From Pukyongia sp. (GTDB taxonomy: Bacteria; Bacteroidota; Bacteroidia; Flavobacteriales; Flavobacteriaceae), in contig JASBSY010000017.1 of NCBI GenBank assembly GCA_030148705.1, positions 1 to 64,000 on the forward strand: a DNA stretch of 64,000 bases. The letters are read 5' to 3'. The translations under genes and the position numbers were made by a program. The notes below the pieces were generated by a model. That model had not been told where the DNA came from and searched no databases. It saw nothing but the letters and a program-made list of their open reading frames with translations. Below are positions 37,130-46,101 of the stretch, in pieces (position 1 is the stretch's first letter; every line of letters begins with the position of its first letter).

Positions 37130-37164
37130 CAAATGTACATAAATCTGTAACAATTTAAAATCAA
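37130..37164 (-). promoter_or_regulatory. Candidate metK promoter
   Basis: On the minus strand, TACATTTG (37130-37137) is a full -7 match and a TTGA element (37161-37164) lies 23 nt upstream. The transcript start would be near 37124, giving a leader of about 110 nt. Confidence 0.45.
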
Positions 37165-37353
37165 TTATTGTTTTAGTGATATCTCCCTGAAATTGATGCG
37201 TTTCAACCACACTAGTGTGTCCTTTCCCCCCTGATATTTTGATTATTTCGGCTGAAAAAACCCCTCTTCAAATAAAAATACCTCGAATAATTTGGAGAAT
37301 TGGGTTCTGTTTATAAATCTTTGTGCTAATAAAGTTCAAGCTTTTACTGAAGT

Positions 37354-37455
37354 GTTATCAAGAAAGGTGGAGGGATTAGACCCTTTGATACCTTAGCAAC
37401 CCTTTCACTTGAAAGAAGGTGCTACATTCTACACAGCTCGCTGATGATAGATAAC
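37354..37455 (+). promoter_or_regulatory. SAM-I (S-box) riboswitch
   Basis: The conserved core is clear: ATCAAGAAAGGTGGAGGGA, then GATACCTTAGCAACCC, a variable GAAAG/GGTGC arm, and the closing GCTGATGATAGATAAC. The first and last arms (GTTATC 37354-37359, GATAAC 37450-37455) form P1. It binds S-adenosylmethionine and turns off the genes downstream when SAM is abundant. The next gene cluster on this strand is OsmC-metH-metH-metF, which fits. No clear terminator directly follows P1, so control may act on translation. Confidence 0.93.
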
Positions 37456-37563
37456 AATTGATCAATTCCCGATTAATTTTCTTAATAACATTTTTCCGGT
37501 AAAGACGCCAAAGGCGCTGATAGACTTTTGATTTAATTAACTATTAATTCAAAACAAAGAAAA

Positions 37564-37599
37564 ATGAATGCAACCCTGCTATTGCAGTCAGCCAAATAA
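37564..37599 (+). CDS. Possible 11-residue leader peptide after the SAM riboswitch
   Basis: ATG to TAA encodes MNATLLLQSAK. It lies 108 nt past the riboswitch and 77 nt before the OsmC gene, preceded by a purine-rich AAACAAAGAAAA. A stable hairpin follows 5 nt after its stop. Such short ORFs are easily found by chance; the placement between an S-box and a hairpin is what makes it noteworthy. Confidence 0.25.
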   Translation: MNATLLLQSAK

Positions 37600-37604
37600 T
37601 TTAT

Positions 37605-37624
37605 CAGGGCATACCCCTGCCCTG
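37605..37624 (+). promoter_or_regulatory. Hairpin between leader ORF and OsmC gene
   Basis: CAGGGCA and TGCCCTG pair perfectly around a 6-nt TACCCC loop. It is not followed by a T-run, so it is not a typical intrinsic terminator. It could be an expression platform of the riboswitch or a translation control element. Confidence 0.45.
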
Positions 37625-37676
37625 TGAATGCGAAATGGGCCTTGTAGGCGTTTTTTTAAAGTTTAAATCTATAAAT

Positions 37677-38096
37677 ATGAAAGTAGTTCTCGACCGAATA
37701 AATGACGATTATCTCTTTGAAGCCAAAGGGCCAAACAATGCCCTGGTATTGATAGACAGCAAGACCAACGAGGAAGTTCACGGAGCCAGTCCGATGGAAT
37801 TATTGCTTATGGCCGTAGGCGGTTGCAATGCCATCGATATTGTTTCTATCCTTAAAAAGCAACGGCAGACGATTAATTCGTACAGAATAGAAGTTGAAGG
37901 CGTTCGCAAAGAGGTAAAACAGGCAAAACCCTTCGAATCTATTCATGTGAGAGTGATACTGGAGGGCACCATAGCCGAAGAAAAGGCGCGCCGCGCCGCC
38001 AGCCTGAGTTTTGAAAAATACTGTTCTGTCTCAATTACCCTCGAAGGCTCGGTGGATATAACCTGCGATGTAATCGTTAACGGAAAACAACTATGA
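37677..38096 (+). CDS. OsmC-family protein
   Basis: A 139-aa OsmC/Ohr-fold protein: ASPMELLLMAVGGCNAIDIVSIL with a catalytic-type cysteine near residue 50, and a second conserved Cys in YCSVSITLEGSVDI near 115. The fold reduces organic hydroperoxides with two cysteines. ATG 37677 is used; an in-frame ATG at 37635 adds 14 unrelated residues. It overlaps metH1 by 4 nt (ATGA). Location at the head of the methionine operon hints at a role in protecting sulfur metabolism, which is inference. Confidence 0.88.
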   Translation: MKVVLDRINDDYLFEAKGPNNALVLIDSKTNEEVHGASPMELLLMAVGGCNAIDIVSILKKQRQTINSYRIEVEGVRKEVKQAKPFESIHVRVILEGTIAEEKARRAASLSFEKYCSVSITLEGSVDITCDVIVNGKQL

Positions 38097-39109
38097 AAAC
38101 TTTAGTCGAAGCTTTAAACGATAAAATCCTGGTGCTGGATGGGGCTATGGGTACTATGTTACAGCGCTATAATTATTCTGAAGCCGATTTTCGCGGTTCG
38201 CGGTTTAAGGATCATCCGGTTTCCCTGAAAGGCAACAACGACCTCTTATCCTTAACCCAGCCAAAGGCAATCGCAGCTGTGCATCGTAAATATTTCGAGG
38301 CAGGGGCAGACATCGTTGAAACAAATACCTTTTCGGGCACGACCATCGCCATGGCCGACTACGATTTAACAGACCTGGTCTATGAACTCAATTGCGAATC
38401 GGCCAAGATCGCGCGAACCGTTGCCGATGAATTTACTGCCAAAGATCCGGGCAAACCGCGCTTTGTAGCCGGGGCCATGGGACCAACCAATAAAACGGCG
38501 AGTATGTCGCCCGATGTGAACGACCCCGGATTCAGGGCGATTTCCTTTAACGAACTGCGCATTGCCTATAAACAACAGGCGGAGGCTTTGCTGGATGGCG
38601 GAGTGGACATACTGCTGGTAGAGACTGTTTTTGATACCCTGAACGCAAAAGCGGCTCTTTTCGCAATAGAAGAGATTAAAGCAGCACGGAATATAAGTGT
38701 GCCGGTGATGATAAGCGGAACGATTACGGATGCCTCGGGAAGAACTTTATCCGGCCAAACTGCCGAAGCCTTCCTGATCTCAGTGTCGCATATCCCGATA
38801 ATCAGCATTGGCTTTAATTGTGCACTTGGAGCAAAACAATTAACCCCCCACCTGGAAGTGCTTGCGTCACGGACCGAGGCGGCCATTTCGGCCTATCCCA
38901 ATGCCGGCTTGCCGAATGCGTTCGGGGAATACGACGAATCCCCCGAACAGATGGCCGGGCAGATCGAGGTTTACCTGGAAAAGAACCTGGTGAATATCAT
39001 AGGGGGCTGTTGCGGGACGACGCCGGAGCATATCAGGGCCATTGCCCAACTCGTGCAGCAGTACAAGCCAAGGTCATTTAATTACAAACCGCAGTTAGCA
39101 GTAGGATAA
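38093..39109 (+). CDS. metH: Methionine synthase, homocysteine-binding part
   Basis: A 338-aa homocysteine S-methyltransferase domain corresponding to the N-terminal module of cobalamin-dependent MetH. It starts with [11 protein letters not shown] and carries the zinc ligands Cys243 (GFNCALG) and Cys306/Cys307 ([10 protein letters not shown]). It binds homocysteine and needs the partner protein encoded one base downstream to receive the methyl group. The separate gene for this module is a feature of many Bacteroidota. It is in the SAM-riboswitch operon. Confidence 0.95.
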   Translation: MKTLVEALNDKILVLDGAMGTMLQRYNYSEADFRGSRFKDHPVSLKGNNDLLSLTQPKAIAAVHRKYFEAGADIVETNTFSGTTIAMADYDLTDLVYELNCESAKIARTVADEFTAKDPGKPRFVAGAMGPTNKTASMSPDVNDPGFRAISFNELRIAYKQQAEALLDGGVDILLVETVFDTLNAKAALFAIEEIKAARNISVPVMISGTITDASGRTLSGQTAEAFLISVSHIPIISIGFNCALGAKQLTPHLEVLASRTEAAISAYPNAGLPNAFGEYDESPEQMAGQIEVYLEKNLVNIIGGCCGTTPEHIRAIAQLVQQYKPRSFNYKPQLAVG

Positions 39110-39110
39110 A

Positions 39111-41792
39111 ATGTTGGAAGAAAACACGGAAAAGCGATATTTAAAACTTTCAGGATTGGAGCCTTTAGTGATCACTCCCGAGAGTAACTTTATAAATGTA
39201 GGAGAGCGTACAAACGTGGCCGGTTCCCGCAGGTTCCTGCGACTGATAAACGAGAATAAGTACGAAGAAGCGCTCGAAATTGCACGCCACCAGGTGGATG
39301 GCGGGGCCCAGATCATCGACGTCAATATGGACGACGGGCTTATCGACGGCCGGGAGGCCATGGTGAAATTCCTGAACCTGGTCATGGCCGAACCCGATAT
39401 TGCCCGGGTGCCCGTTATGATCGACAGTTCGAAATGGGAGATCATAGAGGCCGGATTGCAGGTGGTACAGGGCAAATGCGTGGTGAATTCCATTAGTCTG
39501 AAGGAAGGCGAAGAAGAATTCCTAACCCAGGCCACCCTTATAAGACGTTATGGTGCCGCCGTGATCGTAATGGCCTTCGACGAAAAAGGGCAGGCCGATA
39601 CCTACCAGCGGCGTATTGAAATTGCGAAGCGATCCTATGATCTGCTGGTTGAGAAAGTAGGATTTCCGCCCGAGGATATCATCTTCGACCTGAATATCTT
39701 TCCGGTGGCTACAGGAATGGATGAGCATTGTAACAATGCCGTCGATTTTATTGAAGGCACTCGCTGGGTACGGGAAAATTTACCGCATGCCAGTGTGAGC
39801 GGTGGCGTGAGTAATGTCTCTTTTAGTTTTAGGGGGAACGACAGGGTTAGGGAGGCCATGCACTCTGTATTTTTATATCACGCAATACAGGCCGGAATGA
39901 ACATAGGGATCGTAAATCCCGCCATGCTGGAGGTATACGATGATATCCCCAAAGAGCTGCTTGAGAAAGTGGAAGACGTCATCCTGAACAGAAGAGAGGA
40001 TGCCACAGAGCGCCTGCTCGAATTCGCGGAAACCGTTAAGGGCAGTAGTGTCGAGAAAACTGCCGACCTGTCCTGGAGGGAATTGCCCTTGCAGGAACGC
40101 ATTACCCGGGCGCTGGTAAAAGGGCTGGACGCTTTTATAGAGGCAGATGTCGAGGAGGCCCGCAAGCAAGTAAACCGGCCAATAGAAGTTATCGAAGGCC
40201 ATTTAATGATAGGCATGAACGTGGTGGGAGATCTGTTTGGAAGCGGGAAAATGTTTCTCCCACAGGTGGTCAAGTCGGCCAGGGTGATGAAAAAAGCAGT
40301 GGCCTACCTCCTTCCTTTTATCGAAGAAGAGAAGGATGAGGTACGTTCTTCAAACGGAAAAATACTGCTGGCTACCGTAAAAGGCGATGTACACGATATT
40401 GGCAAGAATATCGTAGCCGTGGTACTGGCCTGTAATAACTATGAGATTATCGATCTGGGGGTAATGGTTCCCCCCGAGCGAATCCTGGCCGAGGCAAAAG
40501 CAAATAAGGTGGATGTGATAGGCTTAAGTGGTTTGATTACTCCTTCCCTGGACGAGATGGTCTTTTTAGCCAAAGAGATGCAACGGCAGGACTTTCAAGT
40601 TCCGCTGCTGATTGGTGGTGCCACTACCTCCAGGGCCCATACGGCTGTTAAAATAGACCCGCAGTACAACAATGCGGTTGTTCATGTTAATGATGCTTCC
40701 CGGGCAGTTACGGTGGTGGGCGATCTGGTGCAAAAGGATCGAGCAGCAGAATACAAGGCCAGGCTTAAAACCGAATATGCCACCTTCAGGGAGCAGTTCT
40801 CAGGCAGGCAGCAGCATAAGGAATATATTTCAATAGAGGAGGCGCGGGCAAATAAATTAAAGCTGAACTGGGAGCAGGCCAATATCACGGAGCCCGCAAA
40901 ACCCGGCATTCACGTTTTAGAGGATTTCGATCTGAAGCTGCTGAAGGATTATATAGACTGGACCCCTTTTTTCAGAAGTTGGGAGCTGCACGGTCGCTAC
41001 CCGGCCATCCTCTCGGATGAAGTTGTGGGTAAACAGGCCACCGAACTGTTCGCCGATGCCACTGAAATCCTGGACGACCTGATCGATACGGGAAAGATTC
41101 AGGCAAAGGCGGTTTTCGGGCTGTTTCCGGCTAATACTGTGGGAGATGACGATATAGAACTGCTAACCGGTTCCGACGAGACGTATTTTTTCAGAACCCT
41201 GCGGCAGCAGTCGAAAAAGGCAGAAGGGAAACCCAATCTCGCCCTGGCCGATTTTTTGGCGCCCCGCCAATCCGGGCTGCGGGATTATATGGGCTGTTTT
41301 TGTGTAACGGCAGGCTTCGGGGCACAGGAACTGGCAGAACAGTACCAGGCGAATCTGGATGATTACAACAGCATAATGATAAAAGCACTGGCCGATCGCC
41401 TGGCAGAGGCCTTTGCCGAATATTTGCACGCAGAAGTCCGCAAAACGTACTGGGGGTACGACAAGGACGAGCAGCTGTCGAACGAAGAATTGATACGGGA
41501 AAGTTATAAGGGGATCCGCCCCGCACCCGGCTACCCTGCTTGTCCGGACCACCTGGAGAAAGAAACGATTTGGGAAGTACTCAAGGTAGAGGAGACCATA
41601 GGCGTTCAATTAACAGAAAGCCTGGCGATGTGGCCTGCCGCCTCCGTTAGCGGATATTATTTCGGTAATCCCGAGGCACGGTATTTCGGACTGGGAAAAA
41701 TAAAAGAAGACCAGCTGAAGGATTATGCCGTCAGGAAGGGTATTTCAGAAGAAAAGGCATTTAAATGGTTACAACCAAATTTAGCAGATTAG
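39111..41792 (+). CDS. metH: Methionine synthase, folate-, cobalamin- and activation part
   Basis: An 893-aa protein holding the rest of MetH: pterin-binding domain (about 25-290; [11 protein letters not shown]), cobalamin cap helices (about 330-405), B12-binding Rossmann domain with DVHDIG and the ligand His428, and the C-terminal SAM-dependent reactivation domain (about 560-893; [12 protein letters not shown]). It transfers a methyl group from methyltetrahydrofolate via cobalamin to homocysteine. Starts 1 nt after metH1 and abuts metF. Confidence 0.96.
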   Translation: MLEENTEKRYLKLSGLEPLVITPESNFINVGERTNVAGSRRFLRLINENKYEEALEIARHQVDGGAQIIDVNMDDGLIDGREAMVKFLNLVMAEPDIARVPVMIDSSKWEIIEAGLQVVQGKCVVNSISLKEGEEEFLTQATLIRRYGAAVIVMAFDEKGQADTYQRRIEIAKRSYDLLVEKVGFPPEDIIFDLNIFPVATGMDEHCNNAVDFIEGTRWVRENLPHASVSGGVSNVSFSFRGNDRVREAMHSVFLYHAIQAGMNIGIVNPAMLEVYDDIPKELLEKVEDVILNRREDATERLLEFAETVKGSSVEKTADLSWRELPLQERITRALVKGLDAFIEADVEEARKQVNRPIEVIEGHLMIGMNVVGDLFGSGKMFLPQVVKSARVMKKAVAYLLPFIEEEKDEVRSSNGKILLATVKGDVHDIGKNIVAVVLACNNYEIIDLGVMVPPERILAEAKANKVDVIGLSGLITPSLDEMVFLAKEMQRQDFQVPLLIGGATTSRAHTAVKIDPQYNNAVVHVNDASRAVTVVGDLVQKDRAAEYKARLKTEYATFREQFSGRQQHKEYISIEEARANKLKLNWEQANITEPAKPGIHVLEDFDLKLLKDYIDWTPFFRSWELHGRYPAILSDEVVGKQATELFADATEILDDLIDTGKIQAKAVFGLFPANTVGDDDIELLTGSDETYFFRTLRQQSKKAEGKPNLALADFLAPRQSGLRDYMGCFCVTAGFGAQELAEQYQANLDDYNSIMIKALADRLAEAFAEYLHAEVRKTYWGYDKDEQLSNEELIRESYKGIRPAPGYPACPDHLEKETIWEVLKVEETIGVQLTESLAMWPAASVSGYYFGNPEARYFGLGKIKEDQLKDYAVRKGISEEKAFKWLQPNLAD

Positions 41793-42749
41793 ATGAAAGT
41801 TACTGAACATATAAGCCGTGGGAATGGCAGAACACAGTTCTCATTCGAAATATTACCGCCTTTAAAAGGGCAGAACATACAGTCGATCTTCGACGGCATT
41901 GATCCGTTGATGGAATTCAACCCACCCTTTATCGATGTAACCTACCACAGGGAAGAATACGTGTACAAGGAAATGGAGAATGGCCTGCTGCAGAAGCAGA
42001 TCGTGAGAAAACGCCCGGGGACGGTTGGCATTTGTGCGGCCATCCAGAATAAATACAATGTGGATGCCATTCCGCATATCCTTTGCGGGGGATTCTCTAA
42101 AGAAGATACTGAGAATTTCCTCATCGATCTCGATTTCCTGGGAATAGATAATGTCATGGCCCTTAGGGGGGATGCCGTAAAGACGGAAACCTATTTTACA
42201 CCTGAGAAGGACGGACATGCGTATGCCAATGGGCTGGTAAAACAAATAGCCAACCTGAATAAAGGTGAGTACCTGGATTCAGACATTCTTAACCAGGCAC
42301 AAACCGATTTCTGCATCGGGGTGGCCGGTTATCCGGAAAAGCATATCGAGGCCCCGAATATGGAAAGCGATATTCATTTTCTGAAGAAGAAGATAAGTAA
42401 TGGAGCGTCGTATGTGGTAACCCAGATGTTCTTCGACAATAAGAAATACTTTAAATTTGTTAAGAAATGCCGCGAACAGGGAATTACAGTGCCTATTATT
42501 CCGGGGCTTAAGCCTATTGCAACTCGGAAACAGCTCAACCTGATTCCCCAACGATTCAACGCCGAACTGCCCGAAGAGTTGATAAAAGAAGTGCTAAAAT
42601 GCAGCAGTAACGAGGCGGTTAAACAGGTGGGAATAGAGTGGTGTATTGCCCAGAGCAAGGAACTCATTAGGAATCACGTTCCGTTCGTACACTATTACTC
42701 TATGGGGAAAAGCGATAACATTCGAGCGATTGCCTCAGACTTATTTTAG
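41793..42749 (+). CDS. metF: Methylenetetrahydrofolate reductase
   Basis: A 318-aa flavoprotein of the MTHFR family: SFEILPPLKG near the start, VTYHREE, LGIDNVMALRGD (folate/FAD region) and a C-terminal HFYSMG-like VHYYSMGKSDN. It makes 5-methyltetrahydrofolate, the methyl donor of MetH. The ATG follows the metH2 stop without a gap, completing the riboswitch-controlled operon. Confidence 0.96.
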   Translation: MKVTEHISRGNGRTQFSFEILPPLKGQNIQSIFDGIDPLMEFNPPFIDVTYHREEYVYKEMENGLLQKQIVRKRPGTVGICAAIQNKYNVDAIPHILCGGFSKEDTENFLIDLDFLGIDNVMALRGDAVKTETYFTPEKDGHAYANGLVKQIANLNKGEYLDSDILNQAQTDFCIGVAGYPEKHIEAPNMESDIHFLKKKISNGASYVVTQMFFDNKKYFKFVKKCREQGITVPIIPGLKPIATRKQLNLIPQRFNAELPEELIKEVLKCSSNEAVKQVGIEWCIAQSKELIRNHVPFVHYYSMGKSDNIRAIASDLF

Positions 42750-42781
42750 CCCTGTCGCAATATATGTTGAACCCGATTTTT

Positions 42782-42789
42782 TATCTTCG
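42782..42789 (+). promoter_or_regulatory. Candidate -7 box of the Rrf2 gene
   Basis: TATCTTCG is one mismatch from TAnnTTTG, with TTGAAC 15 nt upstream, 9 nt before the ATG. The regulator may thus be transcribed apart from metF. Confidence 0.35.
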
Positions 42790-42797
42790 TAAGGAAT

Positions 42798-43205
42798 ATG
42801 TTATCCCGTAAAACCAAATACGGTATCAAGGCCCTCACTTATCTCGCGAGAGAGGAGCAGAACAGACCTGTTCCTATTGCCCGGATTTCCAATTCGGAAA
42901 ATATTTCCCGTAAATTCCTTGAAAGCATATTGCTCATCCTGCGCAAAGCGGGATTCCTTGGTTCGAAAAAGGGAAAGGGTGGCGGTTATTTCCTTCTGAA
43001 GGAACCATCCCAGATTCAGATTGCCGCTGTATACCGTATCCTGGAAGGTCCCATTGCCATGGTGCCCTGTGTAAGCCTGCACTTCTATGAGAAATGTCAC
43101 GACTGCCCGGATGAGGACGCCTGCAGCGTTCATAACCTTATGATACAGGTACGTGACAATACTTTGCAAATACTGGAAAACAAAACCCTGGCGGATATTA
43201 TATAA
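42798..43205 (+). CDS. Rrf2-family transcriptional regulator
   Basis: A 135-aa regulator: winged helix at 1-70 (MLSRKTKYGIKALTYLA, ISRKFLESILLILRKAGFL, KGGGYFL) and four cysteines at 91, 100, 103 and 109 in the Rrf2 sensor loop. Four Cys suggest a [2Fe-2S]-type cluster as in IscR or NsrR, but the spacing differs from both. The genomic neighbours (methionine cycle upstream, PLP dehydratase downstream) suggest control of sulfur or amino-acid metabolism. The gene may have its own promoter. Confidence 0.9.
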   Translation: MLSRKTKYGIKALTYLAREEQNRPVPIARISNSENISRKFLESILLILRKAGFLGSKKGKGGGYFLLKEPSQIQIAAVYRILEGPIAMVPCVSLHFYEKCHDCPDEDACSVHNLMIQVRDNTLQILENKTLADII

Positions 43206-43239
43206 CCAAACTCCCCACATAAACAAGTTATCGTTAATT

Positions 43240-44190
43240 ATGAATACGACGCTTCCAACTAAGGACGACTTACTTAAGGTTTACACTGATATTCGGAACA
43301 GGGTTCACAATACTCCTGTTCTGGAATCCTCCTCCATTAACAATCTGGCCGGTTCTAAAATGTATTTTAAGTGCGAGAATTTTCAAAAGATGGGGGCTTT
43401 TAAGATGCGGGCTGCCGTCAATGCAATACTGCGGCTTAGCGAAGAAGAGAGGTCCCGGGGAGTGGTGACCCATTCCTCAGGAAACTTCGGACAGGCCGTC
43501 GCCCTGGCAGCCAAAGAACTGGGTGTAAAAGCCTATGTGGTCATGCCTGCCAACGCCCCGGAGGTTAAGAAAGCCGCGGTGGCTTCCTACGGGGGGATAA
43601 TTACCGAATGCGAACCCACACTGGCGGCTCGTGAATTCGAGGCGAACAGGATAAGGGAAAGTGTAAACGCCAGTTTTTTACATCCGTCCAACGACCTTGA
43701 CGTAATCCTGGGGAATGCAACGGCTGCCATGGAATTACTGGAAGTTGTGCCCGATTTGGATATGATAGTTGTGCCGGTAGGCGGAGGCGGACTGGTAGCC
43801 GGAACTTCCCTTGCCGTAAGCTACTTCGGGAAGCAGTGTAAGACGATAGGGGCAGAACCTCTTAATGCCGACGATGCCTGGCGTTCCCTTCAATCCGGAA
43901 ATATCGAGATTAATAAATCGGCCGATACCGTGGCCGACGGGCTTCGTACCAATCTCGGTTCGGTGAATTTTCCTATTATCCGGGAGCTGGTTTCAGAAAT
44001 AATAAGGGTTGAAGAAGATGAGATTATCAGCGCGCTGAAACTGATCTGGGAACGGATGAAAATTGTGGTAGAACCCTCCTCCGCAGTACCGCTTGCCGCC
44101 GTTTTAAAAGCGCAGGGCAAATTCACGGGAAGCAGGGTTGGTATTATTCTCAGCGGGGGAAATGTCAACCTTGAAAAACTACCTTTTTAA
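43240..44190 (+). CDS. PLP-dependent threonine/serine dehydratase or racemase
   Basis: A 316-aa fold-type II PLP enzyme. Lys55 in MGAFKMRAA is the cofactor lysine; PVGGGGLVAG (about 176-185) binds the phosphate; SSGNFGQAVA is the substrate loop. Without the C-terminal regulatory domain it is of the catabolic threonine dehydratase or serine racemase type; the two cannot be told apart by eye. ATG 43240 begins 30 residues before the family core; an earlier start inside the Rrf2 gene is unlikely. Confidence 0.88.
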   Translation: MNTTLPTKDDLLKVYTDIRNRVHNTPVLESSSINNLAGSKMYFKCENFQKMGAFKMRAAVNAILRLSEEERSRGVVTHSSGNFGQAVALAAKELGVKAYVVMPANAPEVKKAAVASYGGIITECEPTLAAREFEANRIRESVNASFLHPSNDLDVILGNATAAMELLEVVPDLDMIVVPVGGGGLVAGTSLAVSYFGKQCKTIGAEPLNADDAWRSLQSGNIEINKSADTVADGLRTNLGSVNFPIIRELVSEIIRVEEDEIISALKLIWERMKIVVEPSSAVPLAAVLKAQGKFTGSRVGIILSGGNVNLEKLPF

Positions 44191-44206
44191 ATTAGATTTA
44201 TTGGGT

Positions 44207-44214
44207 TATTTTTG
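44207..44214 (+). promoter_or_regulatory. Candidate -7 box of the first PagL-like gene
   Basis: TATTTTTG fits TAnnTTTG fully. It ends only 5 nt before the ATG at 44220, so the transcript would be leaderless, or translation would use the ATG at 44229 (MLILLFLLGF). Confidence 0.4.
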
Positions 44215-44219
44215 ACTCC

Positions 44220-45320
44220 ATGTCCCGAATGCTCATTCTTTTGTTTTTGCTGGGATTTTCTACAGCACTTTTTGCCCAGGCCGAGCCACAACCGGGGTCT
44301 TATTTCGAAACGCAATACCTTTACGGAACTTTTTTAAGACACAACAAGAATGTTGCTCATTTGGTTAGGGTTCATCCCCAGGCAGTATTGTTGGGTTATA
44401 ACTCACCTACCTTAGGAAAGAACAGCTGGGAGCGCAAACTGAACTATCCCGATCTCGGGGTATCTTTTATTTACCAGGATTTCAGAAATTCGGTGGTAGG
44501 ACGAAATTTCGGCCTGTATGCCCATATTAACTTTTATTTCCTTCGGCGACATTTAGTATTTAAGCTGGGACAGGGGTTTGCGTATAACACAAATCCCTTC
44601 GATCTCGAGCAGAATGTTAAAAATGTCGCTTACGGAACGCATTTACTTTCCTCCACTTATTTTATAGTATCGTATATGGAGCAAGATCTCTTCGAAAACG
44701 TCGGGTTTCAACTAGGACTTTCGCTGCTGCATCACTCCAATGGTAATTTTAAATCTCCTAATTCGGGGACCAATGTCTTCGGGCTAAACGCGGGGGTTCA
44801 GTATAGGCTGGATACACAGAGGAAGGTAGAGCGTGATTCAGTAGCTTCAGAAAAACCATTCGATAAGCATGTTCATTTTAATCTGGCGTTGATGGGAGGG
44901 CTGAATACCGGCGATTATATAAACCTGGGTCAGTTCCCGTTTTTTGTTGTTTCCGGCTATGCAGAAAAACCCCTGGGCGAAATAAGTAGTGTAAACTTGG
45001 GAGCCGAAATGTTCTTTTCTTATTTTCTGAAAGAAGAGATAAACTACGTGTCCAGCTCCTTCCCCGGGCGTAATGTGGACGGGGATACCGACTTTAAACG
45101 AATTGGGCTGTTTGCCGGGCACGACCTGATCCTTGCCAAATTCAGGATGATGGTGCAAGCAGGTTATTATGTGTATTATCCCTACGAATTCGAGGATAGG
45201 ATCTATTTTCGCTTTGGCATAAAGTATTTTGTAAGCGAAAATTGGTTTTTGTCTTCGGCTCTCAAGGCACACGGGGCACAGGCCGAAGCAATCGAATGGG
45301 GAATTGGATATAGAATATGA
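44220..45320 (+). CDS. PagL-like outer-membrane acyl hydrolase, paralogue 1
   Basis: A 366-aa beta-barrel-type protein with a signal peptide (ends near ALFAQ). It resembles the lipid A 3-O-deacylase / acyloxyacyl hydrolase family: the active-site-like HHSNGNF motif lies at about residue 178-184, flanked by FQLGLSLL. The expected acidic partner about 12 residues on is Asn here, so activity is uncertain. Its C-terminus has a second half (RKVERDSVASEKPF... to end) longer than PagL. Two bases separate its stop region from the GIN lipoprotein start. Same arrangement as the pair at 46102-47967. Confidence 0.75.
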   Translation: MSRMLILLFLLGFSTALFAQAEPQPGSYFETQYLYGTFLRHNKNVAHLVRVHPQAVLLGYNSPTLGKNSWERKLNYPDLGVSFIYQDFRNSVVGRNFGLYAHINFYFLRRHLVFKLGQGFAYNTNPFDLEQNVKNVAYGTHLLSSTYFIVSYMEQDLFENVGFQLGLSLLHHSNGNFKSPNSGTNVFGLNAGVQYRLDTQRKVERDSVASEKPFDKHVHFNLALMGGLNTGDYINLGQFPFFVVSGYAEKPLGEISSVNLGAEMFFSYFLKEEINYVSSSFPGRNVDGDTDFKRIGLFAGHDLILAKFRMMVQAGYYVYYPYEFEDRIYFRFGIKYFVSENWFLSSALKAHGAQAEAIEWGIGYRI

Positions 45321-45321
45321 T

Positions 45322-46074
45322 ATGAAACAACTCTGTCTGGTAATTTTCTTAAGCCTGCTCTTCGCCTGCGACAGCGAGGATGCACCCGATTGTTTTAAGT
45401 CGGCCGGGCCGGTTGTACGCAAAGAATTCACAGTGGATACTTTCGATAAGATCAGGATAGAGGATGATGTTGAGCTGGAAATACGTCAGGGTACCTTGCA
45501 GAAAGTCGTTTTAGAAACCGGGGAGAACCTGCTTACCGATATAGAGGTTAAGTTGGAAGGAAGCACCCTGGTGATCAGCAATACCAACTCTTGTAACCTC
45601 TTCCGGGATTACCCGCTGGTGAAGGCTGTAGTTGAAAGTCCGAATATTTCGGAGATACGCAACAGTTCCATAGGCGATATCAGATCGGACGGGGTATTGG
45701 ATTTTCCAACCCTTGTTCTCATAAGCAATACCACAGGCAACCTGGAGGATAGTAGAAAGAGTGGCGATTTTTACCTGGAGGTTGAATGCGAACGATTTCA
45801 AATTTCTGCCAATGGTTTTTCCCGATTTTTTATCAGTGGGTATGCCGAAGCTGCCACCATTGCCTTTGAAGATGAGGTACCCTTGTTCGAGGGTGCACAA
45901 TTGATTGTAGATGATCTCGTTATCTTTCAACGAAGTGCTAATATAATGCGTGTAAATCCCAGGCTGAGCATAAAAGGCGATATTCGCGGAACCGGGGATG
46001 TGATATCGGTGTTCAGACCTCCGGTTGTGGATGTTGAAGAATCCTACACAGGCCGCCTGATATTTCAAGATTAG
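45322..46074 (+). CDS. Head-GIN-domain lipoprotein, paralogue 1
   Basis: A 250-aa protein with a lipobox (LLFAC, Cys at about 16) and a right-handed beta-helix-like head-GIN (DUF2807) domain: FDKIRIEDDVELEIRQG, VVLETGENLL, LVISNTNSC and a series of short beta repeats. Family function is unknown; members are exported. Start ATG 45322 gives a clean lipoprotein signal. It lies one base beyond the stop of the PagL-like gene and has a paralogue at 47215 (C-terminal end PPVVDVEESYTGRLIFQ vs PPIVEVEELYTGRLIFE). Confidence 0.82.
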   Translation: MKQLCLVIFLSLLFACDSEDAPDCFKSAGPVVRKEFTVDTFDKIRIEDDVELEIRQGTLQKVVLETGENLLTDIEVKLEGSTLVISNTNSCNLFRDYPLVKAVVESPNISEIRNSSIGDIRSDGVLDFPTLVLISNTTGNLEDSRKSGDFYLEVECERFQISANGFSRFFISGYAEAATIAFEDEVPLFEGAQLIVDDLVIFQRSANIMRVNPRLSIKGDIRGTGDVISVFRPPVVDVEESYTGRLIFQD

Positions 46075-46076
46075 CG

Positions 46077-46084
46077 TATATTTA
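46077..46084 (+). promoter_or_regulatory. Candidate -7 box of the second PagL-like gene
   Basis: TATATTTA matches TAnnTTTG with one change. A three-codon ORF (ATG AAA AAA TGA, 46094-46105) overlaps the true ATG at 46102. Confidence 0.35.
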
Positions 46085-46101
46085 CACCTTCCTATGAAAA
46101 A

